From Pollutiaquabacter aromativorans (GTDB taxonomy: Bacteria > Bacteroidota > Bacteroidia > AKYH767-A > 2013-40CM-41-45), in NCBI GenBank assembly GCA_049177215.1, contig CP185379.1:2542001-2606000 (forward strand): a stretch of 64,000 bases of DNA. Direction: 5' to 3'. The stretch's first letter is position 1, and each line of letters starts with the position of its first letter. The translations under genes and the position numbers were made by a program. The notes beneath the pieces are model-generated. The model did no database searches. It was not told the origin of the DNA and saw only the letters and a program-made list of their open reading frames with translations. Below, in pieces: positions 35,782 through 44,697 of the stretch.

Positions 35782-36927
35782 TCATCGGCTGATCAACACG
35801 CGTTTGCTGCCGAGTTCGCGGTTGTCGAGAAAGAGCTTGCAGAAGTAGACGCCCTGCGGGAGATCGGCTACGTCCATGCGGAGTTGTTCCGTGGCGCTTT
35901 CGCGGCGAAGGGTGCGCACGGCTTTGCCCGTGAGGTCGTAGAGTTCGAACAACAGGCTGCCGTTGATGTTCCCGACGTTCGCCTGGAGGAAGTTGCGCGC
36001 AGGATTGGGATAGACCGAGAAGTCGACGCTCTCGTTGATGTGCGACAAGCCGGTGGTCATCGCCGGGATCCACGGACTGAGGTCGATGTAATCGAGTTCG
36101 TTGCCGTCGCCGGCGTCTTCATTCGAGAGATAAATCTCGTTGTTGCTCCAGAAGCTGACGGCCTCGCGCTGTGCCCAGGTGCCGTTGATGCTGATCAGGG
36201 TATGCTGACCGCCGAAGAAATCATCGCCACTGAAACCGCGGAACAGGTGGATACGCGTGTTGGCAATGAGAATGACGCTGCTGCCGTCGGGACTGATATC
36301 CGCCGAGGTCGTGCGGTCGTTGGTGTAAAAGCTGTCGACAAGCGTCGCGCTATACGAGCCGGGATCGTCGGACAAGCGGTACATCTTCGTGTAACCGATC
36401 GCGTCGCCGTCCGCTTTGGTGAACAGGTACAGGTGGCCGTTGAAATGAAAGAACGCTTCCACATCAAAGTTCATCCAGGGAGACGGGAACGCATGTTGGT
36501 CCGGAAAGGTGAAGCTGATCTCCTCCGCCGTTACCGTCGTACCAGAAACATAGGATGGATACGGTATCCGGTAGATCCGGAGGTTGGTCCGGTCACAATC
36601 GTTATTACCGAAATCGCCGATGTACAACCAGGTGCGCGAAACATCGTGACAAAGGTCTTCCCAATCGTCGTTCACCGCGTTCAGCACGGTGACGGTGCGT
36701 GAAAGCGTTCCGGTATTGGAGACCTTGTAGAGGTTGTTATCGCCGTACCCGTCGTTGTGCGTCCAGAAGCTGGAACCGCCGGTGAACGAAAGTCCGGAGG
36801 ACTCATTCACCTGGGCAGGAAGCGTACCCATGTAAACCGGGTTGACCGCCATCGACGGCCAGGCCGCTGCCGTGAGCAGAGCGGCCAGGATGATCAACCG
36901 GAGTATGTTGCGTAGGATGTTATTCAT
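35782..36927 (-). CDS. T9SS C-terminal sorting-domain protein, beta-propeller-like
   Basis: A 381-residue secreted protein. The signal peptide is at about 1-28 (LIILAALLTAAAWPSMA). The body is beta-rich with propeller-like strands (SSFWTHNDGYGDNNLYKV, DVSRTWLYIGDFGNN, GHLYLFTKADGD), reminiscent of SdiA-regulated or phytase-like propellers that bind calcium through Asp/Asn loops. The type A sorting domain is the last ~75 residues (FSVYPNPARNFLQA ... PQGVYFCKLFL). No catalytic motif is recognised. A clear -7 box lies 59 bp upstream. Confidence 0.85.
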   Translation of the reverse strand: MNNILRNILRLIILAALLTAAAWPSMAVNPVYMGTLPAQVNESSGLSFTGGSSFWTHNDGYGDNNLYKVSNTGTLSRTVTVLNAVNDDWEDLCHDVSRTWLYIGDFGNNDCDRTNLRIYRIPYPSYVSGTTVTAEEISFTFPDQHAFPSPWMNFDVEAFFHFNGHLYLFTKADGDAIGYTKMYRLSDDPGSYSATLVDSFYTNDRTTSADISPDGSSVILIANTRIHLFRGFSGDDFFGGQHTLISINGTWAQREAVSFWSNNEIYLSNEDAGDGNELDYIDLSPWIPAMTTGLSHINESVDFSVYPNPARNFLQANVGNINGSLLFELYDLTGKAVRTLRRESATEQLRMDVADLPQGVYFCKLFLDNRELGSKRVLISR

Positions 36928-36942
36928 GTGTCGAACTTTGAG

Positions 36943-36963
36943 GTTCCCCGCGCCTGCGGGAAC
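36943..36963 (-). promoter_or_regulatory. Leader hairpin of the T9SS gene
   Basis: GTTCCCCGC and GCGGGAAC form a GC-rich stem with a short loop between the predicted transcription start (about 36980) and the ATG at 36927. No U-run follows, so a role in mRNA stability or translation is the simplest guess. Confidence 0.4.
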
Positions 36964-36985
36964 TTTTCAAAGTATACGGCGGCGG

Positions 36986-36993
36986 CAAATGTA
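36986..36993 (-). promoter_or_regulatory. -7 box of the T9SS gene in a 329-bp divergent spacer
   Basis: Minus-strand TACATTTG matches TAnnTTTG. The rest of the spacer (36994-37256) is AT-rich. Its plus strand carries TACCTTCG (37212-37219), a one-mismatch -7 box for the divergent DUF2723 gene. Nothing else recognisable. Confidence 0.5.
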
Positions 36994-37256
36994 AAAAAAT
37001 GATAAACAGTTGTTTACCTTACAATGAAAGTAGGTGCCCACCCTTTCCAACCATTCATTTTCAAACCTACTTTTTGCCGTTGGCAGACGAAAAAGCAGCC
37101 CGATTTGCGCCCTCAACTGCCACCTTGTAGCATTCCTCTCATTTTGGGAAATCCGGGAGATTAACCGATGTCCCAAATTCACCTTAAAAAGGCTTCCTTC
37201 CTTAAAATTTTTACCTTCGCACGCACTTCTTTTTGCTCCCAACGAATTCAAATTCC

Positions 37257-40200
37257 ATGAATTATAACCGCATCAACAACCTGGTGGGCTGGCTGGTCTT
37301 CCTGATCGCTTCCTACGTTTACATCTCGACCATCGAGCCTACCGGATCCTTTTGGGATTGCGGCGAGTTCATCGCCACCGCCCACAAACTCGAAGTCGGT
37401 CACCCGCCGGGCGCTCCTTTCTTCCTGCTCCTCGCGCGCGTGTTCATCATCTTCGGCGGACCCGACAACATCGCCCACGTGCCGGTGATGGTGAACATCC
37501 TGTCGGCGCTGATGAGCGCCTTTACCATCCTCTTCCTGTTCTGGACCATCACGGCTATCTCCAGGAAGCTGACGATCGGCAAGGGTGAGGTAACGACCGA
37601 CAAACTCGTCGCCGTCATGGGTGCCGGAGTGGTCGGTGCGCTGGCCTATACCTTCTCGGATTCATTCTGGTTCTCCGCTGTCGAAGGGGAAGTTTACGCC
37701 AGCTCCTCGTTCTTCACGGCGATCGTCGTGTGGCTGATCTTCAAGTGGGACGCCGTCGCCGACGAGAAGCACAACCTGCGCTGGCTGATCCTGATCGCCT
37801 ACCTGATGGGCCTCTCTGTGGGAGTTCACTTGTTGAACCTCCTCGCGATACCGGCCCTTGCCTATGTGATCTATTTCCGCAAAACACAGAAGGCGACCAC
37901 CAAGGGGATCATCTACACCTTTCTCATCAGTTGCGCGGCACTGGTCTTCATCCAGTATGGCGTCATCCAGGAAGTCATCACCCTCGCCGGATCGTTCGAC
38001 CTGTTCTTCGTGAACACGCTGGGTCTGCCGTTCGGATCGGGTATCATCTTCTACGGACTCCTGATCGTCGGCCTGCTCACCTGGGCGCTGATCTACACCA
38101 AGCGCAAGGACCTGCCGGTCTGGAACACTTCGATCCTGTGCGTGGTCTTCATCCTCATCGGTTACACCTCGTTCGCGCAGATCCTGATCCGCTCGAACGC
38201 CAACCCGCCGCTCGACGAGAACAATCCGGAAAACGTTTTCAGCTTCATCTCTTATCTGAAGCGTGAGCAGTACGGCGATCGTCCGCTGTTCTATGGTCAG
38301 TTCTACAACGCGAAAGTCGTTGACCAGAAAGAAGGCGAGCGCACCTGGGCCAAGGTGCCGGGTGAGTCGAAGTACGTGGATGCCGGCCGCAAGGTGGAAG
38401 CGGTGTACGAAGCCGACAAGACCACCATCTTCCCGCGCATGTGGAGCAACCAGGCCAACCACGTACAGGAGTATAAGAAGTGGGCTGATGTCAAAGGCGA
38501 CCGCACGCCGAGCTTCGGTGAGAACCTGAAGTTCTTCTTCGTCTATCAACTGGGCGAGATGTACTGGCGTTATTTCATGTGGAACTTCGTCGGACGTCAG
38601 AACGACCTGCAGGGTCCCGGCGGCATCACGAAAGGCAACTGGCTTTCGGGTATCAAGTTCCTCGACGAAATGCGTCTCGGTCCGCAGGACAAGCTGCCCG
38701 AAAGTATGACCAACAACCGGGCGCGCAACACCCTGTACTTCCTGCCGTTCATCCTCGGCATCATCGGACTGATCTACCACTTCAACCGCGACAACAAAGA
38801 CGCCTGGGTCGTGTTCCTGCTGTTCTTCATGACCGGCATCGCGATCGTCATTTACCTCAACGGTACTCCGCAACAGCCGCGCGAGCGTGATTACGCCTAT
38901 GCCGGCTCCTACTACGCCTACGCGATGTGGATCGGTATCGGCGTGCTGGCGATCTACGACTTTTTGCGAAAACGCATTCCGGGTACGGTGGCGGCCTTCA
39001 CCTCCACCCTGCTCTGCACCTTCGCCGTGCCGGTGGTCATGGCCAAAGCCGAATGGAACGACCACGACCGTTCGAACCGTTATACCTCGCGCGACTTCGC
39101 CGTCGATTACCTCGAATCCTGCGAACGCAACGCGATCCTGTTCACCAACGGCGACAACGACACCTTCCCGCTCTGGTACGCCCAGGAGGTAGAAGGCGTG
39201 CGCACGGATGTGCGGGTCGTCAACCTGAGCCTGCTGAATACCGACTGGTACATCGACCAGCTCCGACGGAAGTATTACGATTCCGACCCGATCAACATCA
39301 GTTGGACGCAGGACAAGTACATCCTGGGCCGTCGCGATTACGTTCCGTTCTACGATCGCGGCATGACCGAACCGATCGAACTGAAGAAGCTCGTGGATTT
39401 CATGGGCAGCGACGATCCGGCCGCCAAGGCACGCACCCAGGGCGGTGAGATGATCAATTACTATCCCGGAAAACGCATCAAGCTCACGATCGACTCCGCC
39501 GCGGTGATGGCGAACGGCGCCGTATCGAAGGAAGACGCCGATAAGATCGTGAAGGAGATGGTGTGGGACGTTTCGGGCAACTACCTGATGAAGAACGATC
39601 TCATGATCCTCAACATCCTGGCCAACAACAACTGGAAGCGCCCGATCTATTTCGCCACCACCGTAGGTTCCGACAATTACCTCAACCTCGAGCCGTACTT
39701 CCAGCTCGAAGGCCTCACCTACCGCATCGTGCCGATCCGCAACGACCAGCGTACCGACATCGTTCCAGGCCGCGTGAACAAGGACATCATGTACAACAAC
39801 GTGATGAACAAGTTCGTGTTCGGCAACATGAACGACGAGCACGTGTACCTCGACGAGAACAACCTGCGCATGACCACCAACTTCCGCATCAACTTCTCCC
39901 GCCTCGCGGAAGAGCTGATGAATGCCGGCCGGCGCGACTCCGCCATCAAGGTGCTCGACAAATGCGTGGAAGTCATGCCCGACAAGCAGGTTCCGTACAA
40001 CTACTTCATGACCAAAGTTGCCGAACTGTACTACCGTGCCGCCGGCATCTACGGAGTGACCGATACGCTGGCGGGCAACGACCTGGAGCTCAACCGCAAG
40101 AACGAGTTGATCGGCAAGGGCAACGCCATCGCGGAACGCATCTCGGAGATCTACAACAACAACATGGAGTATTACCTGTCGCTCAAAGGCACTCCTTATT

Positions 40201-40343
40201 ACAAGTTGGTGGATACCGACATGAACCAGGCCCTGTACATCCTGCAGGCGCTTTCCGGTACGATGAAACAAACCAACCAGAAGGAACTCGCCGACAAGAT
40301 CGAGAAACGCTTCATGGAGCAGGCACAGAAAGCCGGCTTCTGA
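37257..40343 (+). CDS. DUF2723 family large membrane protein (predicted GT-C-like)
   Basis: A 1028-residue protein. The N-terminal ~600 residues have about 12 hydrophobic helices, including the family signature FWDCGEFIATAHKLEVGHPPG. In this motif the Asp and Glu after the first helix recall the acidic loop of protein O-mannosyltransferases. The middle contains TPQQPRERDYAYAGSYY. The C-terminal ~400 residues are soluble, with helical repeat-like segments (RDSAIKVLDKCVEVMPDKQVPYN cut into short helices). DUF2723 is characteristic of Bacteroidota and a glycosyltransferase role is inferred from the fold and motif only. The ATG at 37257 follows a TACCTTCG box. Confidence 0.88.
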   Translation: MNYNRINNLVGWLVFLIASYVYISTIEPTGSFWDCGEFIATAHKLEVGHPPGAPFFLLLARVFIIFGGPDNIAHVPVMVNILSALMSAFTILFLFWTITAISRKLTIGKGEVTTDKLVAVMGAGVVGALAYTFSDSFWFSAVEGEVYASSSFFTAIVVWLIFKWDAVADEKHNLRWLILIAYLMGLSVGVHLLNLLAIPALAYVIYFRKTQKATTKGIIYTFLISCAALVFIQYGVIQEVITLAGSFDLFFVNTLGLPFGSGIIFYGLLIVGLLTWALIYTKRKDLPVWNTSILCVVFILIGYTSFAQILIRSNANPPLDENNPENVFSFISYLKREQYGDRPLFYGQFYNAKVVDQKEGERTWAKVPGESKYVDAGRKVEAVYEADKTTIFPRMWSNQANHVQEYKKWADVKGDRTPSFGENLKFFFVYQLGEMYWRYFMWNFVGRQNDLQGPGGITKGNWLSGIKFLDEMRLGPQDKLPESMTNNRARNTLYFLPFILGIIGLIYHFNRDNKDAWVVFLLFFMTGIAIVIYLNGTPQQPRERDYAYAGSYYAYAMWIGIGVLAIYDFLRKRIPGTVAAFTSTLLCTFAVPVVMAKAEWNDHDRSNRYTSRDFAVDYLESCERNAILFTNGDNDTFPLWYAQEVEGVRTDVRVVNLSLLNTDWYIDQLRRKYYDSDPINISWTQDKYILGRRDYVPFYDRGMTEPIELKKLVDFMGSDDPAAKARTQGGEMINYYPGKRIKLTIDSAAVMANGAVSKEDADKIVKEMVWDVSGNYLMKNDLMILNILANNNWKRPIYFATTVGSDNYLNLEPYFQLEGLTYRIVPIRNDQRTDIVPGRVNKDIMYNNVMNKFVFGNMNDEHVYLDENNLRMTTNFRINFSRLAEELMNAGRRDSAIKVLDKCVEVMPDKQVPYNYFMTKVAELYYRAAGIYGVTDTLAGNDLELNRKNELIGKGNAIAERISEIYNNNMEYYLSLKGTPYYKLVDTDMNQALYILQALSGTMKQTNQKELADKIEKRFMEQAQKAGF

Positions 40344-40357
40344 TCGGAACGTCCTAT

Positions 40358-40421
40358 CTTCGGGTTCCGGCTCGGAACGAAGGAGACCACTCTTTCGCCC
40401 GGCCCGGAACCCGAAGTGTTT
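40358..40421 (+). terminator. Long perfect stem-loop between DUF2723 and deacetylase genes
   Basis: CTTCGGGTTCCGG (40358-40370) and its exact complement CCGGAACCCGAAG (40404-40416) form a 13-bp GC-rich stem. The 33-nt loop can pair internally (CGAA/TTCG). TGTTTTC follows, a weak U-run. It begins 14 bp after the DUF2723 stop and ends 8-13 bp before the deacetylase ATG. Confidence 0.6.
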
Positions 40422-40428
40422 TCAGCCC

Positions 40429-41025
40429 ATGCTGTTGCTTCAACAACTCTTTCGTTCGCTGCTCTGGCGGGTGGAGACCACGGAAAAGGTCCTTTACCTG
40501 ACGTTCGACGACGGGCCCATTCCGGAGGTGACGCCCTGGGTGCTGGAGGAATTGCAGCGTCATCAGGCGAAGGCGACTTTCTTTGTCGTAGGCGAAAACG
40601 TCCGGAAGCACCCCGAGCTGTTGCAGCGCCTGCAGGCCGGCGGTCACACGGTAGGCAATCACACGGAACATCATGTCAACGGCTGGAACACCCCGACCCG
40701 TGCCTATCTGCGCGAGGTTCAGGAATGTGATCGCCGTGTCGGATCCCGGCTGTTTCGACCGCCCTACGGTCGCATCCGGCTGACGCAGATCCGGGCGTTG
40801 CGCAAACGTTTCCGGATCGTCATGTGGGATGTCTTGAGCAAGGATTACGATCGCGGCATCCAGCCGAACGAATGCCTGCAACGCGTGTTGCGCAGTGCAA
40901 GGCCGGGATCGATCGTCGTTTTCCACGACAGCCTGAAAGCCGAAGAACGATTGCGCCACGCGCTTCCCCGGGTTCTCGGACATTTTTCGGAACTTGGTTA
41001 TCGATTCGAGGCCTTACCCGCCTGA
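40429..41025 (+). CDS. Polysaccharide deacetylase (NodB domain)
   Basis: A 198-residue single-domain carbohydrate esterase family 4 protein. Motif 1 is TFDDGP (25-30, catalytic Asp27 and metal Asp28). Motif 2 is HTEHH (78-82, metal His78 and His82). Motif 3 is RPPYG. The later motifs DVLSKD and IVVFHDS carry the remaining acidic and His residues. No signal peptide is evident, though a short N-terminal amphipathic stretch (LLLQQLFRSLLW) may associate with the membrane. The substrate is probably an N-acetylated glycan; peptidoglycan is only one possibility. Confidence 0.93.
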   Translation: MLLLQQLFRSLLWRVETTEKVLYLTFDDGPIPEVTPWVLEELQRHQAKATFFVVGENVRKHPELLQRLQAGGHTVGNHTEHHVNGWNTPTRAYLREVQECDRRVGSRLFRPPYGRIRLTQIRALRKRFRIVMWDVLSKDYDRGIQPNECLQRVLRSARPGSIVVFHDSLKAEERLRHALPRVLGHFSELGYRFEALPA

Positions 41026-41042
41026 TCCAGCCTGCGCCCTCC

Positions 41043-41957
41043 ATGTCGTTCCATTACCGCATCCGGTCAGCCGCGCGTGCCGCAGGGATCCTGCTGCTGT
41101 TGCTGGTATGCTTACAACGAAGCGCAGCTCAGGAACAGCGCGGCGTGATGGGCATCGGCATCTCGGCCGGCGGCACGAATTACATCGGCGAACTGGACGA
41201 CAACTTCACGCTGGTGTTTACCCGGCTCGGTGCCGGTGCGCACGTCAACTTCCTTTTCTTCTCGCGCGTACACATTCGCCTGGCCGCTTTCCATGGACGG
41301 GTGACGGCCGATGACGCGCGCGGTACGTTTTCCGGAAACGAATCCCGCAACCTGAATTTCTTCAGCGACATCGACGAGGCCGGCATCCACGTCCTGTACA
41401 AACTCGAATCGCGCAACAAAGGCTTTTCGAAGCGCAACCGGATCGCGCCCTACCTCTTCGCCGGTCTCGGCTACTTCCGTTTCGATCCGAAGACCACGCG
41501 CAACGGCGTCACGTACCGGTTACAGAAAGTCGGTACCGAAGGACAGTACCTCTCTTCGGGCAACTATCCCGATCCGTACAAGCTGCAGCAGTTCTGCATT
41601 CCGATGGGCATCGGTTTCCAGGTGAAGATCACGTCCAACTTCGACTTCGGTGTGGAGACGGGCTTTCGCCGGCTGTTTACGGATTACCTCGACGACGTCA
41701 GCGGCCGCTATCCCGACAAAGTGCAAATGCTACAGGAACAGGGACCTGTGGCGCTCTACCTGTCCGACCCTTCCAACGACCCTGATCTGCCAAACGGAAA
41801 AGCCAGCTTCTCCAAACGCGGCAACCCCAATGCGATGGACTGGTACGTGTACACCAACGCCCATCTCACCTACTATTTCACCACAGCACTATTCGGTTCC
41901 TATAAATTGAAAAATCAGTTCCGGGACGGGAGTTGTAAGGGGTTGTTGAGGAGGTGA
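41043..41957 (+). CDS. Predicted outer-membrane beta-barrel protein (DUF6089-like)
   Basis: A 304-residue protein with a signal peptide ending about residue 29 (LLLLLVCLQRSAAQ). It has alternating amphipathic strands of a small barrel: GVMGIGISAGGTNYIGELDD, LGAGAHVNFLFFSRV, APYLFAGLGYFRFDP, and a final aromatic strand, AHLTYYFTTALF. This is the usual layout of Bacteroidota PorT/DUF6089-like barrels. The frame is open upstream, but the ATG at 41043 precedes the signal peptide. It starts 17 bp after the deacetylase stop, so the two are likely cotranscribed. Function is unknown. Confidence 0.8.
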   Translation: MSFHYRIRSAARAAGILLLLLVCLQRSAAQEQRGVMGIGISAGGTNYIGELDDNFTLVFTRLGAGAHVNFLFFSRVHIRLAAFHGRVTADDARGTFSGNESRNLNFFSDIDEAGIHVLYKLESRNKGFSKRNRIAPYLFAGLGYFRFDPKTTRNGVTYRLQKVGTEGQYLSSGNYPDPYKLQQFCIPMGIGFQVKITSNFDFGVETGFRRLFTDYLDDVSGRYPDKVQMLQEQGPVALYLSDPSNDPDLPNGKASFSKRGNPNAMDWYVYTNAHLTYYFTTALFGSYKLKNQFRDGSCKGLLRR

Positions 41958-42300
41958 ACGTGGTGATTGGTGATTGGTGACTAGTAATTGGTAATTGGTA
42001 ATTGGTAACTAGTAACTGGTAACTAGTAACTAGTAACTAGTAACTAGTAATTGGTAATTGGTAATTGGTAACTAGTAACTGGTAACTAGTAACTAGTAAC
42101 TAGTAATTGGTAATTGGTAATTGGTAATTGGTAATTGGTAATTGGTAATTGGTAATTATTAATTAGTTCTTAGTTACCAGTTTCTAGTTACCAGTTTCTA
42201 GTTACCAGTTTTTAGTTACCAGTTTCTAGTTTCCAGTTTCTAGTTTCCAGTTTTTAGTTACCAGTTTCTAGTTACCAGTTTCTAGTTCCCAGTTCCCAGC
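41958..42300. repeat. Long heptad repeat with inverted arms between convergent genes
   Basis: The left half (about 41965-42150) is perfect or near-perfect GTAACTA, GTAACTG and GTAATTG units. The right half (about 42165-42300) is AGTTACC/AGTTTCT and AGTTCCC units, the reverse complement. The whole fills the 348-bp gap and could form a very long imperfect hairpin centred near 42155. No gene is present. Confidence 0.93.
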
Positions 42301-42305
42301 TCCCC

Positions 42306-43760
42306 CTACCCCAGCTTACTCTTCAGCCAATTCCCATACTGCAGGATCTCCGCGTCTTCGGTTTCGGGTGTCGGGGCCAGGAGTTCCTGGATTTGTTTTT
42401 GGAGCACTTTGTCTTTGTGCAGGTTTTCGCTTTCGAGCATGCGTTGCAGGATGTGGAGCATCTTGACTTCACGCGGATGCTGGCGTTTGGTGATGAGGTC
42501 GCGGAAATCCTTTTTCGCTTCGCGTAGTTTCCGTTCGAGCAGTTCTTCGTCTTGCAGTTCGTAGCGGATCATCAGCTCGGCGATGGCGATCTTGAATTGC
42601 AGGGAACGATCGGCATCGCGGTAGGCGTCGAGCAGGTAGAGGCGGCTGAGTTGGCGGATGGATTGTCCGAACTCGGCTTTGTCGAAGTAGAGAACCGCCA
42701 GGTTGAGGTACACGAACATCTCGTAGAACGGTGTCGAGCGGATGCGTTCGTTCGCCTTCATCTCCTGCAGGATGGCGATCGCCTTGTCCTTATCCAGTTT
42801 CGAATAGTTGATGACCAGCGCGTTGTAATGGAAGAACAGGTACTTGCCATAGAGGAACTTCTGGTGCTCCTCCATGGCGGTATGCAGGATGGCGGCATAG
42901 TGGAGCGATTCCTTGCTCTTGCCGTTCTTGAACAGCGTATTGACGATGAAGACCAGCATCTGCAGCTTCGCGTCGTGGTTGCCGCGGTTGAAGAGTTTCG
43001 TCTCGTTGAATTCCTTCCAGGTCCCCAGGAGGTACTCTTCCAGGGCAGGGTAGTCGCGCTTCTGCAGGAGAATGCGGGTGACGGCCTCATACAACCGGAA
43101 GCGTACCTGCGGATTGCGCAGCAGTGCCGGGTCGTGCGCGTACTCGTTGACGATCTTTTCGAGCAGCGGCATGACCGGATTTTTTCCGCTGCCGAAATTC
43201 TGGGTCACGCGCATGCGGTAGCTGACGGCCGCGAGGAGATCATCGATCGCGCGCACCTGGTGGATACGCTCCAGGTTCTCGCGGCGGCGTTTGATGTACT
43301 CTTCGGGATTCACCGAGACCTGCTCGTGCGATAGGCGGATGAGATCGCCGTAGATGAGGTCGAGCAATTCGTACTGGTTCAGCTTCACGGCCTCCGACTC
43401 CGCCCGGCGCAGGTAGTAGTGCGCCGCCCGGGTGTTGCTTCGTCCCAGGTGGAACTTCGCCAGTCCGAGCAAATGCAGCGCGTGGACGGTATCGTCGTCG
43501 TCGAAGTGCTGGAGTGTGAGGCTCTTGCCGACATCCTGCAAGAGGCGGTTCTTGAGCCGGTAATAAGCGTTCTTGTTCCCTTCTTCGTACAAACGTTCGA
43601 ACACCTTGTCGTCGTCGTACTCCTCCCCGGCCTGTCGGATGAGATCGAAAAGTCGCTTGTCGAGCCGGTCGGCACGATCGTGACTGCGACCGCTGAACAG
43701 CTTGAAAAACCTCACTTCATCGCGGGTCATGCGGTGAATGACCGAAGGCAGGATATCCAT
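42306..43760 (-). CDS. Conserved-looking all-helical (TPR-like) protein of unknown function
   Basis: A 484-residue soluble protein with no signal peptide. It is almost entirely helical: paired amphipathic helices such as ALHLLGLAKFHLGRSNTRAA, FVYLNLAVLYFDKAEFG and ALVINYSKLDKDKAIAILQ resemble TPR units at about 90-120 and 300-390. A charged, coiled-coil-like end (DEELLERKLREAKKDF) follows. Nothing indicates an enzyme, so a scaffold or regulatory role is the best guess. I do not recognise the family. It stands alone, with the repeat array past its 3' end. Confidence 0.75.
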   Translation of the reverse strand: MDILPSVIHRMTRDEVRFFKLFSGRSHDRADRLDKRLFDLIRQAGEEYDDDKVFERLYEEGNKNAYYRLKNRLLQDVGKSLTLQHFDDDDTVHALHLLGLAKFHLGRSNTRAAHYYLRRAESEAVKLNQYELLDLIYGDLIRLSHEQVSVNPEEYIKRRRENLERIHQVRAIDDLLAAVSYRMRVTQNFGSGKNPVMPLLEKIVNEYAHDPALLRNPQVRFRLYEAVTRILLQKRDYPALEEYLLGTWKEFNETKLFNRGNHDAKLQMLVFIVNTLFKNGKSKESLHYAAILHTAMEEHQKFLYGKYLFFHYNALVINYSKLDKDKAIAILQEMKANERIRSTPFYEMFVYLNLAVLYFDKAEFGQSIRQLSRLYLLDAYRDADRSLQFKIAIAELMIRYELQDEELLERKLREAKKDFRDLITKRQHPREVKMLHILQRMLESENLHKDKVLQKQIQELLAPTPETEDAEILQYGNWLKSKLG

Positions 43761-43825
43761 GATAAACAGGCTTTGAACGCGTAAGGAAATTTACAAATTC
43801 TGTGGGAAACCGCCAAATCCCGCCG

Positions 43826-43833
43826 TACTTTTG
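43826..43833 (+). promoter_or_regulatory. -7 box of the 43855 T9SS gene
   Basis: TACTTTTG fits TAnnTTTG and lies 21 bp before the ATG. No TTTG at the standard -33 spacing. Confidence 0.5.
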
Positions 43834-43854
43834 ATTTGGGTTAATACCAACGCT

Positions 43855-44547
43855 ATGAAACGGCTCCTCACCTCTGCAATTTGCGTGTTGATCGTCGGCC
43901 TGACGAACCTCACGACCCTATACGCCCAGGCTCCCCGCCTGACCATCACGTCGATCACGGGGATACCGACGCAACAGGGCGATACCATTACGGACACTAC
44001 GCGCTACACCTTCACCGCCGTGGTCCAGAACACCGGTGGGGGAGCCTTTCAGGGCGCCATCGACATTCTGGCCATAGCGAACCCGCAGCTCGTCGACACC
44101 CTGGCCGGCGACTCGGCCAACTTCATCCTCACCCCCGGCAGCGCGGCCACCTTATCCAATCCCAACCTGCAGTTCCGTCCCACTTACTATGACGGAGGCG
44201 ACAACATCATCGTCGTTTGGCCGGCAGCGCGCGGCATGGTGGTTCCCGCCGACAGCATCACCCTGCAACTGTATTACCTGCGGCTGACCCAGACGGCTCC
44301 CGAAACCCGCCTGGAACCGATCCGCATCCGTCCGAACCCGGCGGCCGATCATATCCTGCTCGAAACCGGCGAAATTAAATCCCTTGAATGGGTAAGAATT
44401 TACGATACTCGCGGGGCGATGGTCCGGAGCATCCCGCGTCCGGAATCGAGCCTGATCCAGCTGGGTGACCTGCCGGCCGGACTGTATCTTTTGGAGATCA
44501 CTCAAAGCAACGGTGCGCGGTTGAGCACGCGCCTGATCAAAGAATAG
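43855..44547 (+). CDS. Small T9SS C-terminal sorting-domain protein
   Basis: A 230-residue exported protein: signal peptide to about residue 25 (TSAICVLIVGLTNLTTLYAQ). A single ~110-residue beta-sandwich-like domain follows (YTFTAVVQNTGGGAFQGAIDIL ... DSITLQLYYL), similar in style to CARDB-type repeats of extracellular proteins. The type A sorting domain (IRIRPNPAADHILLE ... LPAGLYLLEITQ) closes it. The first ATG after the promoter box is used. No enzymatic motif. Confidence 0.85.
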   Translation: MKRLLTSAICVLIVGLTNLTTLYAQAPRLTITSITGIPTQQGDTITDTTRYTFTAVVQNTGGGAFQGAIDILAIANPQLVDTLAGDSANFILTPGSAATLSNPNLQFRPTYYDGGDNIIVVWPAARGMVVPADSITLQLYYLRLTQTAPETRLEPIRIRPNPAADHILLETGEIKSLEWVRIYDTRGAMVRSIPRPESSLIQLGDLPAGLYLLEITQSNGARLSTRLIKE

Positions 44548-44597
44548 TTCCAGTTTTGTGTTTCAGTGGTGTGTCACTGCGTGTTCCCCGCAGTACC

Positions 44598-44629
44598 AAA
44601 GCCGCCGGTCGTTTTCCGGCGGCTTTTTT
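44598..44629 (+). terminator. Intrinsic terminator after the small T9SS gene
   Basis: AAAGCCGCCGG (44598-44608) pairs perfectly with CCGGCGGCTTT around a 7-nt loop, followed by T-run to 44629. Confidence 0.93.
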
Positions 44630-44668
44630 CGTGGCCTGCCCGTACCGGTGGCCTGAACCATTAACCCC

Positions 44669-44676
44669 TATCTTTG
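44669..44676 (+). promoter_or_regulatory. -7 box of ispG
   Basis: TATCTTTG, exact TAnnTTTG match, 21 bp before the GTG start at 44698. This makes the TTG at 44674 part of the promoter rather than a start. Confidence 0.55.
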
Positions 44677-44697
44677 TTTCAAGATTTTCAGGTTCCC

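Noticed and set aside
37662..40271. Long minus-strand open frame opposite the DUF2723 gene (also similar long frames at 334-1989 and 20157-21419)
   Set aside because: They are shadows produced by high-GC codon usage of real plus-strand genes; translations are low in motifs, rich in Val/Asp/His/Arg, and match no domain.
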